64,000 nucleotides of DNA from Gemmatimonadetes bacterium 13_1_20CM_4_69_16. GTDB taxonomy: Bacteria; Gemmatimonadota; Gemmatimonadetes; Gemmatimonadales; GWC2-71-9. Shown one piece after another: positions 23,786-32,000 of the stretch (within the stretch, counting starts at the first letter, position 1; each line of letters opens with the position of its first letter). The stretch covers positions 47,287-111,286 of the forward strand of contig MNIR01000058.1 in assembly GCA_001919865.1 (NCBI GenBank), given 5' to 3'. A program made the position numbers and the translations under genes. Below the pieces are notes generated by a model. It was not told where the DNA came from. It worked only from the letters and a program-made list of their open reading frames with translations, and did not search any database.

Positions 23786-24654
23786 ACGTTTACCCGCTCG
23801 TCGTCCACCTGCCCTTCTGCCTCGGGATTCCCGGGAAGTTCTGCATTGAGGAGCTCACCGGCTACGGCCTGATGATGATGGTCGCGTTCCTGATGGCGGG
23901 CTGGGTGATCCAAGTCGACCTGCGGCGGCGGCACATGAATGAGGACTACGCCGCGGACATCGTGTTCGGAGCCGTGATCGGCGGCATCGTCGGAGCCAAG
24001 ATCTGGTACGTGCTACTCACGGGCGCTTGGGACGCCCTGTTCGGCCGCGGCGGCTTCGTCTGGTACGGCGGGTTCCTGGGCGGCGTCGCCGGGGTGCTCC
24101 TGAACGGCTGGCGGAGACGCATCCCCGCGCGCTGGACCATGGAGCTCACCGCCGCTCCGCTGGCGCTAGGATACGCCCTCGGGCGGGTGGGATGCTTCCT
24201 CATCAACGACGACTACGGCATTCCGTCGAAGCTGCCGTGGGCGATGTCGTTTCCGGACGGCCGGCCGCCCACGCGGGTCGCCTATCTCCAGCAGATGCAC
24301 GTAACGTTCCCGCCCGGAACGGACCCCGGCCAATTGGTGGCCGTGCAGCCCACGCAGCTGTACGAGACCGCGCTGATGATGTTCGCATTCTGGCTGCTGT
24401 GGCGCCTGCGGGAGCACGGGCACGGCACCGGCTGGCGATTCGGGGTCTACCTGGTGCTCGCCGGCGCCGAGCGATTTCTCGTGGAGTTCGTGCGCGCGAA
24501 GGACGACCGGCTGCTCGGCCCCTTCACCATCGCCCAAGCGACGAGCCTGGCGTTGGTGCTGGTGGGCGTCTACGCGATGCAGCGGCTGTGGCACCCCGAG
24601 GCCACCGCCTTGCCGACCCCAGCGGCTCTCCAGCTGCCACACACCCCCGCCTGA
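23782..24654 (+). CDS. lgt: Prolipoprotein diacylglyceryl transferase
   Basis: An inner-membrane enzyme that transfers diacylglycerol to the lipobox Cys of prolipoproteins. The 290-residue protein has about seven membrane helices, GGFVWYGGFLGGVAGVLLN, and the signature region LGYALGRVGCFLINDDYGIPS. The usual GRxGNF is GRVGCF here, a variant seen in other phyla. A C-terminal RFLVEFVRAKDD segment is also conserved. The window encodes several lipoprotein substrates, including the next gene, which it overlaps by one base. Confidence 0.93.
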   Translation: MNVYPLVVHLPFCLGIPGKFCIEELTGYGLMMMVAFLMAGWVIQVDLRRRHMNEDYAADIVFGAVIGGIVGAKIWYVLLTGAWDALFGRGGFVWYGGFLGGVAGVLLNGWRRRIPARWTMELTAAPLALGYALGRVGCFLINDDYGIPSKLPWAMSFPDGRPPTRVAYLQQMHVTFPPGTDPGQLVAVQPTQLYETALMMFAFWLLWRLREHGHGTGWRFGVYLVLAGAERFLVEFVRAKDDRLLGPFTIAQATSLALVLVGVYAMQRLWHPEATALPTPAALQLPHTPA

Positions 24655-26291
24655 TGCGGCGGCTGCCGGCGATCGCGCTCGCGGCGCTGGCGCTCGGGGC
24701 CTGCGAGCGGGGGAGATCCGGACCGCCGGACCTGATCCTCACCGGGGGCCGGATCTTTACGGCGGACTCGGAGCGCCCCTGGGCCGAAGCGCTCGCCCTG
24801 CGCGGTGACCGCATCGTGGCCGTCGGCAGCACGGACTCGGTGCGCCGTCTGGCCGGCCCGCGCACCCGAGCGCTGGAGCTGGGCGGCCGCACCGTCATCC
24901 CCGGCTTAAACGACGCGCACGCGCATCCCGGGCCCGAGCTACGGGGCACCAGAATCGCGGCAGCCACGGGGGACCCCGCTCTCCTCGAGGTGGTGCGCGC
25001 GCTCGCCGCGGCGAGTCGAGTTCGCCCGCGCGGGACGTGGCTACTCGCGACGGTGGGCGAGCGCGTGCTCGACGACCCCCGCACCAACCGCTTCTTTCTG
25101 GACAGCGTCGTTCCCGACCATCCCGTGGTGCTCGAGAGCTGGTCGGGCCACATGGCGATCCTCAATAGCGCGACGCTGGGGACGCTCGGGATCGGCCACG
25201 ACACGCCGGATCCGCCGGGCGGCCGCTACGGACGGGCGCCGGGATCGGGGGTGCTGGACGGACGCCTGACAGAGTACGCGTGGTGGAACGCGCGCCGGCG
25301 ACTCTCTAGCAGCGTCCCCGACAGCGCGAGCCGCGCCGACCTGCGACGCTATGCCGATGCGGCCGCGCGCTTCGGCATCACCACGGTGCAGGACATGAAT
25401 AGCGCACTCACGACGGCGCGCGCCGTGGCACTGCTGCGCACCGCTGACGTGGCGATCCGGTGGCGCGTGATCCGCTTCCCCATGACCCGGCCCGGGGGCC
25501 GGGACGTCGCCGACGCGCGCGCCGCCGGCCCGAGCCCGGGCGGGATGCTCAGGGTCTCGGGGGTCAAGTACATCCTCGACGGCACGCCCGTCGAGCGGGG
25601 TGCCGCGATGCGCCGCCCCTACGCCGACCGGCCCGGGTGGTCCGGCGAGGTCGACTTCCCTCCCGAGACGCTGCAGGCGATCATCCGCGAGACGCTCGCC
25701 TCGCGGGAGCAGTTGCTGGTGCACGCCGTGGGAGACAGCGCGATCGCCGTGCTGCTGCGCCTGCTGTCCGGCGCCGCGCCGGAATCGACGTGGCACGCGC
25801 TGCGGCCGCGGATCGAGCACGGTGACTTCCTCACCGCCGACCTGCTCCCATCGGCCCGCCGCCTCGGAGTCGTGGTGGTCCAGAACCCCGCACACTTCAC
25901 GATCCCCGACTTGATCCGGCGCCGCTACGGGCCAGGCCTGGCGGGCGCAGCGCAGCCGCTGCGCTCGCTCCTCACCGCCGGAGTCCCGATCGCCCTCGGC
26001 TCCGATGGTCCGATGAACCCGTACCTCAACCTCATGTTCGCGGTGACGCACCCCGTCAACCCTGCGGAGGCGCTCACCCGCGAGCAGGCAGTTCTCGCCT
26101 ACACGCGCGGCTCGGCATACGCCGAGTTCGCCGAGCGGGAGAAGGGTATGCTCACGCCCGGCATGCTGGCCGACCTCGCCGTCTTGTCGCAGGACATTTT
26201 TGCGGTTCCGCTGGGGGAGCTCTCGAAGACCGAGAGCGTGCTGACGTTGGTGGGGGGGAAGGTGGCGTACGACGCGGGCGTGGTGAAATAA
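24654..26291 (+). CDS. YtcJ-like metal-dependent amidohydrolase, lipoprotein
   Basis: ATG 24654 gives 545 residues starting MRRLPAIALAALALGACERG, a signal peptide with lipobox LGAC, so the enzyme is probably periplasmic and lipid-anchored. The amidohydrolase-3 fold shows ILTGGRIFTADSERPWAEAL, the metal-binding PGLNDAHAHPG, VKYILDGTPVERGAAM, LVHAVGDSAI, RIEHGDF and ALGSDGPMNPY. Substrates in this family (exoenzymes regulatory protein AepA, YtcJ) are mostly unknown. It is the last gene of the long operon begun by yebC and converges with the FTR1 gene with a 4-base gap. Confidence 0.85.
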   Translation: MRRLPAIALAALALGACERGRSGPPDLILTGGRIFTADSERPWAEALALRGDRIVAVGSTDSVRRLAGPRTRALELGGRTVIPGLNDAHAHPGPELRGTRIAAATGDPALLEVVRALAAASRVRPRGTWLLATVGERVLDDPRTNRFFLDSVVPDHPVVLESWSGHMAILNSATLGTLGIGHDTPDPPGGRYGRAPGSGVLDGRLTEYAWWNARRRLSSSVPDSASRADLRRYADAAARFGITTVQDMNSALTTARAVALLRTADVAIRWRVIRFPMTRPGGRDVADARAAGPSPGGMLRVSGVKYILDGTPVERGAAMRRPYADRPGWSGEVDFPPETLQAIIRETLASREQLLVHAVGDSAIAVLLRLLSGAAPESTWHALRPRIEHGDFLTADLLPSARRLGVVVVQNPAHFTIPDLIRRRYGPGLAGAAQPLRSLLTAGVPIALGSDGPMNPYLNLMFAVTHPVNPAEALTREQAVLAYTRGSAYAEFAEREKGMLTPGMLADLAVLSQDIFAVPLGELSKTESVLTLVGGKVAYDAGVVK

Positions 26292-26295
26292 GGCG

Positions 26296-28371
26296 TCAGG
26301 GAAACGACGGTCGCCTGCGCTCGTCGCCGGCCGCAAACCGGTTCCGCTGCAGCCACACGACCGCGACGAGCAGCAGCACAACGAGCAGGGCCTGGAGCGA
26401 CAGCGACTGCAGCGTGGGATAGATCCCGAGCACCGGTATGCGCGGGGCCCACTCGACGACGGTCGTCTTCACCAGCCCCGCTTCCTGCAAGTCGGCGATG
26501 CCCTTTCCGGCGAACACGAAGGCCATGTAGTAGAGCATCGCGCTGGTGATCGCGAAGAACGGCTTGAGGGGAAGCTTCAAACCGAAGCGATTGATGCCGA
26601 GGTAGACCAGCACGAGCGCCGCCGCTCCCACAAGCAGCCCGCCCACCACCGCCGTCGCGCCCCCCCCCCCGCCGCCGGCTCCACCCACTCCCGGACCGGC
26701 TGACGTGAGCAGCGCCTTGTAGAAGAGGATCGTCTCGAATCCTTCGCGGTAGACCGCGAGGAACGCCACGGACGCGAGCGCGAGACCCGACCCCGCGGAC
26801 AGCGCGTCTTCCATGCGGCTCTTCACGTAGGCGTTCCACTTGGCGGCCTCGATCTTCGAGACGAGCCAGTAGCTCACGTAGAACAACACCGCCGTCGCGA
26901 GCAGCATGGTCACGCCCTCGAGCGTCTCACGCTGACCCGGCGTGATCTGGAACAGCACCTCGATCACCACCGCGGTCACCACGCTGGCCGCGACGGCGGC
27001 CCACGCGCCGCGCGCGACGTGCCGGCGTCGCTCGACCGCTCCCGCCTTCGCGAGGAAGGTCATCAGCGCCGCCACGATCAGGATCGCCTCGAACCCTTCC
27101 CGCAGCAGCAAGACGAACGACTCCATGAACAGGTTGGCCGCCGAGCCCTGATCCGCGACCAGCCGCTCGGCGCGCTCGAGCCCCGACAGGAGCCGCGCGT
27201 GGATCGCGTCCAGTTCTTCGCGCCCCGCCCCACCGGTCGCACGCGCGCGCAACGCGGCGAACGCATCCTCGAGCTCGCTCGCCAGGCCCGCGTTGCGCGC
27301 ACGCACCGCCGTCTCCACTTGCTCGAAGGTGAGGTAGGCGTCGAAGGCGAGCGGCCCGGACCGAAGCGCCACGGCCGAATCGACCTGACGCCGCACCGCC
27401 TCGAACGTCGCCGCGGCCGGTGACGTCGCCTCGTGCCGCTGCCGCTCCGCCGTCGGCAGCACCCGCAGGAAGGCGACCAGCTTCGCCGCACTCGCCCGAT
27501 CGAGTGCCTGCGCGAACCCCGGCATCGGCGTGCCGGGACGCCCGTGCAGGATCAGCTCGATGAGCTCGTCGTCCGAGAACCGGCCCTGTATCGCGAGGTC
27601 GCGCAACGCCGGCGGCTGTACGGAGAGCGACGCGGCGAGCGGCCCGTCGCCGCCGCCGGTGGCGCCGTGGCAGGAAGCGCAGTGCGCCGCGTACAGCCCC
27701 TCCCCCTCTCGCTCCTCACCACTCCCCGCGCGCAGCGTGGCGACGTAGGTCGCCACCGCCCAGCGGTCTTCCGGCGCCAGCGTTTCCTCGAACTGGGGCA
27801 TGGCGGTGCCGGCGACCCCGATCGTGACCTTGCGGTAGACGTCCACGGGTGACACGGGGCTCATCAAGCGCGGGTCGGCGAGACTCGCGGGCCGCGGCCC
27901 CTGGAGCTGCGGCGCCTTCGGGCCGTCGCCTCCGCCCGCCGGGCCGTGACACGCGAGGCACTGCTCACGATAGACGGCCGCTCCGCGCGCCAGGGACGGC
28001 GGCTGGACCGGGAATGGGTCGATCGCGCCGCCCGTGGCGGCGGCGATGCGTCCCACGAGGGCGTTCGCTCGGGCGGTGACGGAATCGGGTGGGGCGGCGC
28101 GGTCGACCATCGCCCGCAGGGCGCCGAGCTCCGTGTCGGCGACTGCGCGCACTCGGACGGGCAACGCCGGAGCGTCGAGCCGCGCCTGATCGAGAAACTG
28201 GCGCGCCTCGTCCACTTCGGCGGGGGCCGTGACCCGCCCGCCCCGCGGCACCACGCCGGTGGCGTACTCCTTGGCGGCAAGCGATGCGGCGGCGACGATG
28301 CGTCGCGCCACCGCCAGGGAGTCCGTCCCCTGCCCGTGGGCTTCGGCCACGGCACATGCGCTCAACAGCAA
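26296..28371 (-). CDS. Cytochrome c/FTR1-family iron permease
   Basis: A 691-residue fusion. After a signal sequence, two c-type haem sites (CLACHG near residue 138 and CASCHG about 90 residues later) are followed by a helical periplasmic region and a seven-helix FTR1 permease with REGFEAILIVAAL and REGFETILFYKALL, the RExxE iron-binding motifs. The cytochrome part probably oxidises Fe(II) coupled to Fe(III) import. The start is uncertain: the track uses TTG 28371, but the frame continues upstream to a CTG at 28410, giving a better signal peptide (RKLFVSLLLSACAVAEA). A poly-Gly stretch (GGAGGGGGGATAV) interrupts a loop between helices. Confidence 0.88.
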   Translation of the reverse strand: MLLSACAVAEAHGQGTDSLAVARRIVAAASLAAKEYATGVVPRGGRVTAPAEVDEARQFLDQARLDAPALPVRVRAVADTELGALRAMVDRAAPPDSVTARANALVGRIAAATGGAIDPFPVQPPSLARGAAVYREQCLACHGPAGGGDGPKAPQLQGPRPASLADPRLMSPVSPVDVYRKVTIGVAGTAMPQFEETLAPEDRWAVATYVATLRAGSGEEREGEGLYAAHCASCHGATGGGDGPLAASLSVQPPALRDLAIQGRFSDDELIELILHGRPGTPMPGFAQALDRASAAKLVAFLRVLPTAERQRHEATSPAAATFEAVRRQVDSAVALRSGPLAFDAYLTFEQVETAVRARNAGLASELEDAFAALRARATGGAGREELDAIHARLLSGLERAERLVADQGSAANLFMESFVLLLREGFEAILIVAALMTFLAKAGAVERRRHVARGAWAAVAASVVTAVVIEVLFQITPGQRETLEGVTMLLATAVLFYVSYWLVSKIEAAKWNAYVKSRMEDALSAGSGLALASVAFLAVYREGFETILFYKALLTSAGPGVGGAGGGGGGATAVVGGLLVGAAALVLVYLGINRFGLKLPLKPFFAITSAMLYYMAFVFAGKGIADLQEAGLVKTTVVEWAPRIPVLGIYPTLQSLSLQALLVVLLLVAVVWLQRNRFAAGDERRRPSFP

Positions 28372-28749
28372 GCTGACAAACAGCTTACGACAGATGGGGA
28401 TGATTCTCAGTCAGGAGGTGCCAAATACTAGAGTAAAACTGTCGGGAATTCAAGCACGCTCGCCCAGGTCTGGTAATTCTCCAGGTTCACTTCTAACAGC
28501 CGGGCCGGAGCCATCAAGGCGACCAAGTCTTCAACCCTCCACCTAGAAACGTCCTTCGGGCGCTTGTTAAACGTTTAACATCCCGAGGCGCGTGGAGAAG
28601 GGCACCGCCTTTCGGTGCCGAGCCCTTGCTGTCCGTTACATTGCTTCGCGCGGCGCTTGAGTTCACGTGACATGGCCCCCAAGTGTAATCTGACTCACAC
28701 CATTACTGGCGATAACCGCGATGATCAGACACAACCTTGGATCTTTTAC

Positions 28750-28778
28750 TTGACACCGCGTCGGTATGACTATAAATA
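28750..28778 (+). promoter_or_regulatory. Strong sigma-70-like promoter upstream of the NYN gene
   Basis: A perfect TTGACA at 28750-28755 is followed by TATAAATATT from 28771. Read as TATAAA the spacer is 15 bases; read as TAAATA it is 17. This is the closest match to a classical promoter in the window. Confidence 0.65.
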
Positions 28779-28783
28779 TTGCC

Positions 28784-28849
28784 CTTACTCATCCCCGAAA
28801 CGGGCGCAAGCCTGCTAGGGTCCCCCCGGGTCACGATCCGGGGGTTTTT
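28784..28849 (+). ncRNA. Candidate short leader or small RNA ending in a terminator
   Basis: The region between the predicted transcription start and the terminator would give an RNA of about 65 bases. It contains CCCCGAAACGGG (hairpin with a small A-rich loop), GCGCAAGCCTGCTAGGG, and then the terminator stem. The GCGCAAGCC segment faintly recalls c-di-GMP-I riboswitch cores, but the other conserved parts are missing. It could be an attenuator for the NYN gene or an independent small RNA. Confidence 0.4.
28822..28849 (+). terminator. Rho-independent terminator before the NYN gene
   Basis: CCCCCGG pairs perfectly with CCGGGGG across an 8-base loop and is followed by TTTTT. It ends 17 bases before the GTG of the NYN gene, so it lies between promoter and coding region, as in transcription attenuation. 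Confidence 0.75.
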
Positions 28850-28866
28850 ATTCCAGGGGCCCACTA

Positions 28867-29496
28867 GTGCCCAACCGCGTCTGCTTCCTCGTCGACGGCT
28901 TCAATGTCTACCACTCAATCATCGAGGCCCTAAAGATCAATCCGACCGCCTCGATGAAGTGGTTGGATTTCCAGGCTTTCTGCAGTTCTTTCCTCCCGTT
29001 GATCAGCCGAGACGCGACCCTGGAGAAGGTATTCTACTTCTCGGCATCGGCGGATTTTCGACCCGACAAGGCTGCCCGACACGCAATCCTTGTTGCCGCC
29101 CTTCGCTCAACCGGGGTTGCGGTCCAGCTCGGACGATTCAAGGAAAAGGACATCCGGTGCCCTAAGTGCAAGACCAACTTCACGCGTCATGAGGAGAAGG
29201 AAACCGATGTGGCCGTAGCCGTTAAGCTCCTCGAGCTACTTGCCGTGAATGCGTGCGAAACCGTCGTGCTTCTAACAGGCGACACAGACTTAGCACCTGC
29301 GATTCGCACGGCCAAGACGCTGTACCCCGATAAGCGGATCTGGGTGATCTTTCCATACAGCCGCCACAACGCAGAACTGAAGGCACTCGCTCATGGGACG
29401 ATCCAGGTCAAAGCCAAGAGGTATGTCGCCAATCAGCTTCCCAATCCCGTCAAGGTGTCCGACACCGAGTTGATCTGGAAGCCTACTGGCTGGTAA
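28867..29496 (+). CDS. NYN-domain (LabA/DUF88-type) putative ribonuclease
   Basis: This 209-residue protein has the PIN-like NYN fold: RVCFLVDGFNVYHSI with catalytic Asp and Asn, an acidic KETDVAVAVKLLEL helix and VVLLTGDTDLAPAIRTAK. A zinc-ribbon-like pair CPKCKTNFTRHEE lies between the core strands, and the C-terminus is basic. NYN proteins cleave RNA in RNA turnover or defence. Codon use and GC content differ from the surrounding genes, suggesting recent acquisition. The start is GTG with AGGGG nearby. Its own promoter and a terminator in the leader suggest conditional expression. Confidence 0.82.
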   Translation: MPNRVCFLVDGFNVYHSIIEALKINPTASMKWLDFQAFCSSFLPLISRDATLEKVFYFSASADFRPDKAARHAILVAALRSTGVAVQLGRFKEKDIRCPKCKTNFTRHEEKETDVAVAVKLLELLAVNACETVVLLTGDTDLAPAIRTAKTLYPDKRIWVIFPYSRHNAELKALAHGTIQVKAKRYVANQLPNPVKVSDTELIWKPTGW

Positions 29497-29550
29497 CTCG
29501 TTACCTCGCTACCGGCCGGATAGTAACCGCTGAAACGGGCCACCACTCGC

Positions 29551-29937
29551 CTAGTCACGCTCCAGCACGGCGACTGCGATGGCGGCCAAGTGGGTGTGGG
29601 ACAGCGAAAGCAGCACGCGCCGTACGCCCAGCTCGCGCGCCCGCCGCGTGGCCACGCCCGAGAGACTCACGTCCGGCCGCCCGTCCGGGGCCCGGATGAC
29701 CTCGATCTCTCGCCACCCGATCCCGCGCGCGGCGGCACTCCCCTGGAGCGCCTTGTAGACGGCTTCCTTCGCGGCGAGCCGCACCGCCACGTGGGTCGCG
29801 ACGTCGGGGCGGCTCTCGCAATACGCCCGCTCGGCCGGTGTCAGCAGTCGCTCGAGCACGCGCGCGCCTTTGTCTTTGAGGATCGCGCTCACGCGCGGGA
29901 CCTCCACGAGATCAACACCCACGCCGATCGCGCTCAC
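29551..29937 (-). CDS. acpS: Holo-[acyl-carrier-protein] synthase
   Basis: Transfers 4'-phosphopantetheine from CoA to acyl carrier protein. The start is GTG 29935-29937 (VSAIGVGVDLVEVPRV), not the longer track ORF; the product is 128 residues. The Mg-binding Asp of GVGVDLVEV and the Glu of VRLAAKEAVYKAL are present, as are GWREIEVI and LSLSHTHLAAIAVAVLE. It overlaps the stop of the preceding gene by one base. It is the last gene of a minus-strand operon. Confidence 0.94.
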   Translation of the reverse strand: MSAIGVGVDLVEVPRVSAILKDKGARVLERLLTPAERAYCESRPDVATHVAVRLAAKEAVYKALQGSAAARGIGWREIEVIRAPDGRPDVSLSGVATRRARELGVRRVLLSLSHTHLAAIAVAVLERD

Positions 29938-30671
29938 TAGAAGCCCAGCCGGGCGGCGAGCCAGGCGGGGGCGGCGACGTACCCACCCAGCACCAGCCCC
30001 AGCCACACCAGCAGCGCGCCGAGCGGCGCCCACAGGACCAGCACGGGCCAGAGTGGGGGACGCCAGCGCTCGACCGCCTCGATCTCTGGAGCCCAGCGCC
30101 GCTCTTCCTCCGCCGCCACCGCTTCGAGGGCGAGCCAGGCCGCTTCGAGCCGGCGCGCGGCGCTGCGCAACGCCTCCTGCCACTCGCCGTGCGCTGTTTT
30201 GTCGAGGACCGTGGCGTCCCGCACCCGTGCGGCGACGGCGTCGAGCGCATCGAGCGCCGCGATGAACGGCTCTCCCCCCGACGCGAGCCGTGCCGCGATG
30301 GCGCGCTTCTCGGGCGTGGAGAGCAGCCGGCGGCGCCAGCCGCGGCGCGGCATCCGCCCGCGACGGGCGGTCCGCTCGATCCGGCCGTCCAGCGCCTCGG
30401 TCACCCGATCGGCGACGCGCCGCACTGCCTGCTCCCACGCGGCGAACCACGCCCGCCGGCTGACCGCCTCGAGCACCCGCTCGCGGTCCTCGCGCAGCGC
30501 CGCCGCTCGCGCCTCGCCCCCGAGCTCGAGCGCCCGCGTCGCGAGCGCCTCACGGATGTCGTCCAGCGGCACCCACGGCTCGGCGACGCGCCGGGGGACG
30601 AGCACGCGGCCCAGCGAGGGGGCGAGCTCGGGCACGCGCAACGGCATCGGGATCTTGACCGCGGCACTCAC
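29937..30671 (-). CDS. Hypothetical protein, helical with C-terminal membrane segment
   Basis: GTG 30669-30671 overlaps the CYTH gene stop as GTGA; the longer track start at 30848 is unlikely. The 244-residue product begins VSAAVKIPMPLRVPELAPSL, continues as Arg/Ala/Glu-rich helices that could form coiled coils (ELGGEARAAALREDRERVLE), and ends with one or two hydrophobic helices (PLWPVLVLWAPLGALLVWLG). I do not recognise the family. Its tight fit between CYTH and acpS implies cotranscription. Confidence 0.6.
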   Translation of the reverse strand: MSAAVKIPMPLRVPELAPSLGRVLVPRRVAEPWVPLDDIREALATRALELGGEARAAALREDRERVLEAVSRRAWFAAWEQAVRRVADRVTEALDGRIERTARRGRMPRRGWRRRLLSTPEKRAIAARLASGGEPFIAALDALDAVAARVRDATVLDKTAHGEWQEALRSAARRLEAAWLALEAVAAEEERRWAPEIEAVERWRPPLWPVLVLWAPLGALLVWLGLVLGGYVAAPAWLAARLGF

Positions 30672-31249
30672 GAGCGGCGCTCCGCGAGGCGGGCGCTTCG
30701 GCCCGTGCGCGTCTCGTACATTTGCACGAAGTGCGGCAGCGACTGGGGGAGGAAGCGGTCCCGCGGCAATCCGGTGGCGCGGATGGCCTGCTCGATGGCA
30801 GCCGGCGCGCCCTCCACCTCCAGCAACACGTCCATCGCGGGATACCACTCGAGCCGCAACATCGCCTCTCCCAACCGATAGACCTCGACCGTGCGATCGA
30901 TTCGCAGCGTGACAGCGAACCCCGCCCGTTGGAGGATCGCGAGTGCGGCGTCCGGATCGGTCAGGCGGGTTTCCACCTCGCTGCGATGACGGTAGTCGCC
31001 GCGCTGCGACTGCGGTCCCTTCCAGCCGAGCATGCCGAACGCGGCCGCCCCGTCGGCCGGCCGAAAGATGCGCAACCGCAGGACCTCGTCCCGCGCGCCG
31101 AACTCACCATCCCGATCGAACCGCCGATCCAGCATGACTCCGCGGAACTCGAGCCGCGCGCCGGCGCGCTCCAGCTGCTGACGCACGCCGTCGGGGTGGT
31201 CCACCTTCGCCTTGACTTCGAGTTCGTCCGACGGCGCAGAGTGGCTCAA
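30668..31249 (-). CDS. CYTH-domain phosphohydrolase/cyclase-like protein
   Basis: A 193-residue triphosphate tunnel enzyme. The N-terminus has the family ExExK motif in DELEVKAKV, followed by strands with paired Arg/Lys (DEVLRLRIF, GWKGPQSQRGDYRHRSEVET), RIDRTVEVYRLGEAMLRLEWY and a C-terminal ExE (VLLEVEG). Members are thiamine-triphosphatases, inorganic triphosphatases or class IV adenylate cyclases. The exact activity cannot be read from the sequence. ATGA overlap with the HAD gene upstream. Confidence 0.82.
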   Translation of the reverse strand: MSHSAPSDELEVKAKVDHPDGVRQQLERAGARLEFRGVMLDRRFDRDGEFGARDEVLRLRIFRPADGAAAFGMLGWKGPQSQRGDYRHRSEVETRLTDPDAALAILQRAGFAVTLRIDRTVEVYRLGEAMLRLEWYPAMDVLLEVEGAPAAIEQAIRATGLPRDRFLPQSLPHFVQMYETRTGRSARLAERRS

Positions 31250-31971
31250 GCGAGCAGCGCGTCGAGCACCGCTGCCGTGTCGGCGAGCGTCTCGAACACT
31301 CGGTCGGCGCCGGCGGCGCGCAGCGTAGCGACGTCGTAGAAGCCGGTCGCCACGGCCACCGCACGCGCGCCGATCGGGCGGCCACAGGCCACGTCTTCCG
31401 GCGTGTCACCCACGATCACGACGTCCTTCCCGACGAAGCCGCCCCCTCCCCCGCCCCCTCCCCCATCCCCGGTGAGCGCCGCGGCGCGCCGCGCCGCCAC
31501 CGCCGGAAGATCGGCGCGGCGGTGCGAGTCCGATCCATAGGCCCCGACGCGGAAGCGGGCGGGGTCGAGCCCCGCCGAACGGAGCTTGAGCGCGGCCCCC
31601 GCCTCGAGGTTCCCGGTCAACAGGCCCACGAGCGCTCGCCCCGCTTGCTCGTGCGGCTCGAGCGCCGCGAGCAGCTGCGCGACGCCGCCCATCAGGCGCG
31701 TGGCCTGGGCGGGCTTGGCGAGCTCGGCCGCGAGCAGGCCGAGATAGCGGCGGCAGACCGCCTGAATGCGCACTTCGTCCTCCGCGTCGCGGTGACCCGC
31801 GAGCGTCAGCAGCTCGCGCACGATTTGCGGGTCGGTCTTGCCGTCGAAGCGGTAGGTCCCGATCGGCCCCGCCGTGCCCGCCTCAGCCAGCAGCGCGCCA
31901 TGGATCGCCCGCCGGCCCGCGCCGTCGGTCCACAGCAGAGTGCCGTCAATGTCGAAGAGGACGAGCTTCAT
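31246..31971 (-). CDS. HAD-superfamily hydrolase
   Basis: ATG 31969-31971 (MKLVLFDIDGTLLWTDGAG) gives 241 residues; the track ORF is longer at the 5' end. Motif I DIDGT, motif II LLTGN, and motif IV VVIVGDTPEDV of the haloacid dehalogenase fold are present, with a helical cap, as in phosphoglycolate-phosphatase-like proteins. Before FVGKDVVIVGDT lies an unusual run of nine or more glycines (GDGGGGGGGGG) encoded by G-rich repeats. A TATCTT ends 6 bases before the start codon, suggesting a leaderless transcript. Confidence 0.83.
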   Translation of the reverse strand: MKLVLFDIDGTLLWTDGAGRRAIHGALLAEAGTAGPIGTYRFDGKTDPQIVRELLTLAGHRDAEDEVRIQAVCRRYLGLLAAELAKPAQATRLMGGVAQLLAALEPHEQAGRALVGLLTGNLEAGAALKLRSAGLDPARFRVGAYGSDSHRRADLPAVAARRAAALTGDGGGGGGGGGFVGKDVVIVGDTPEDVACGRPIGARAVAVATGFYDVATLRAAGADRVFETLADTAAVLDALLA

Positions 31972-31977
31972 GCCGGA

Positions 31978-31983
31978 AAGATA
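31978..31983 (-). promoter_or_regulatory. -10-like element of the HAD gene, leaderless
   Basis: On the minus strand TATCTT lies exactly 6 bases before the ATG at 31971. No convincing -35 at the standard distance was seen. Confidence 0.35.
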
Positions 31984-32000
31984 GCTACCCCTCTCTGCCT

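Larger units (their letters stand above)
28372..28866. other. Long intergenic island, less GC-rich
   Basis: About 495 bases without a credible ORF and clearly less GC-rich than the neighbours. It holds a perfect 14-base palindrome GTTAAACGTTTAAC at 28566-28579 (possible operator), a hairpin GGCACCG-CCTTT-CGGTGCC at 28601-28619, and near the right end a promoter, short leader and terminator listed separately. No tRNA cloverleaf or known RNA family was recognised. Confidence 0.7.

Noticed and set aside
28784-28850. c-di-GMP-I riboswitch upstream of the NYN gene
   Set aside because: Only a GCGCAAGCC-like segment is similar; the 5' CACGCA..GGCAAACC part and the receptor helix are not visible. 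Kept only as an unassigned leader RNA.
28372-28866. tRNA, tmRNA, SRP RNA or 6S RNA in the long intergenic island
   Set aside because: No T-arm, anticodon arm, CCA end, tag ORF or SRP core motif could be placed. The hairpins are too short for these RNAs.
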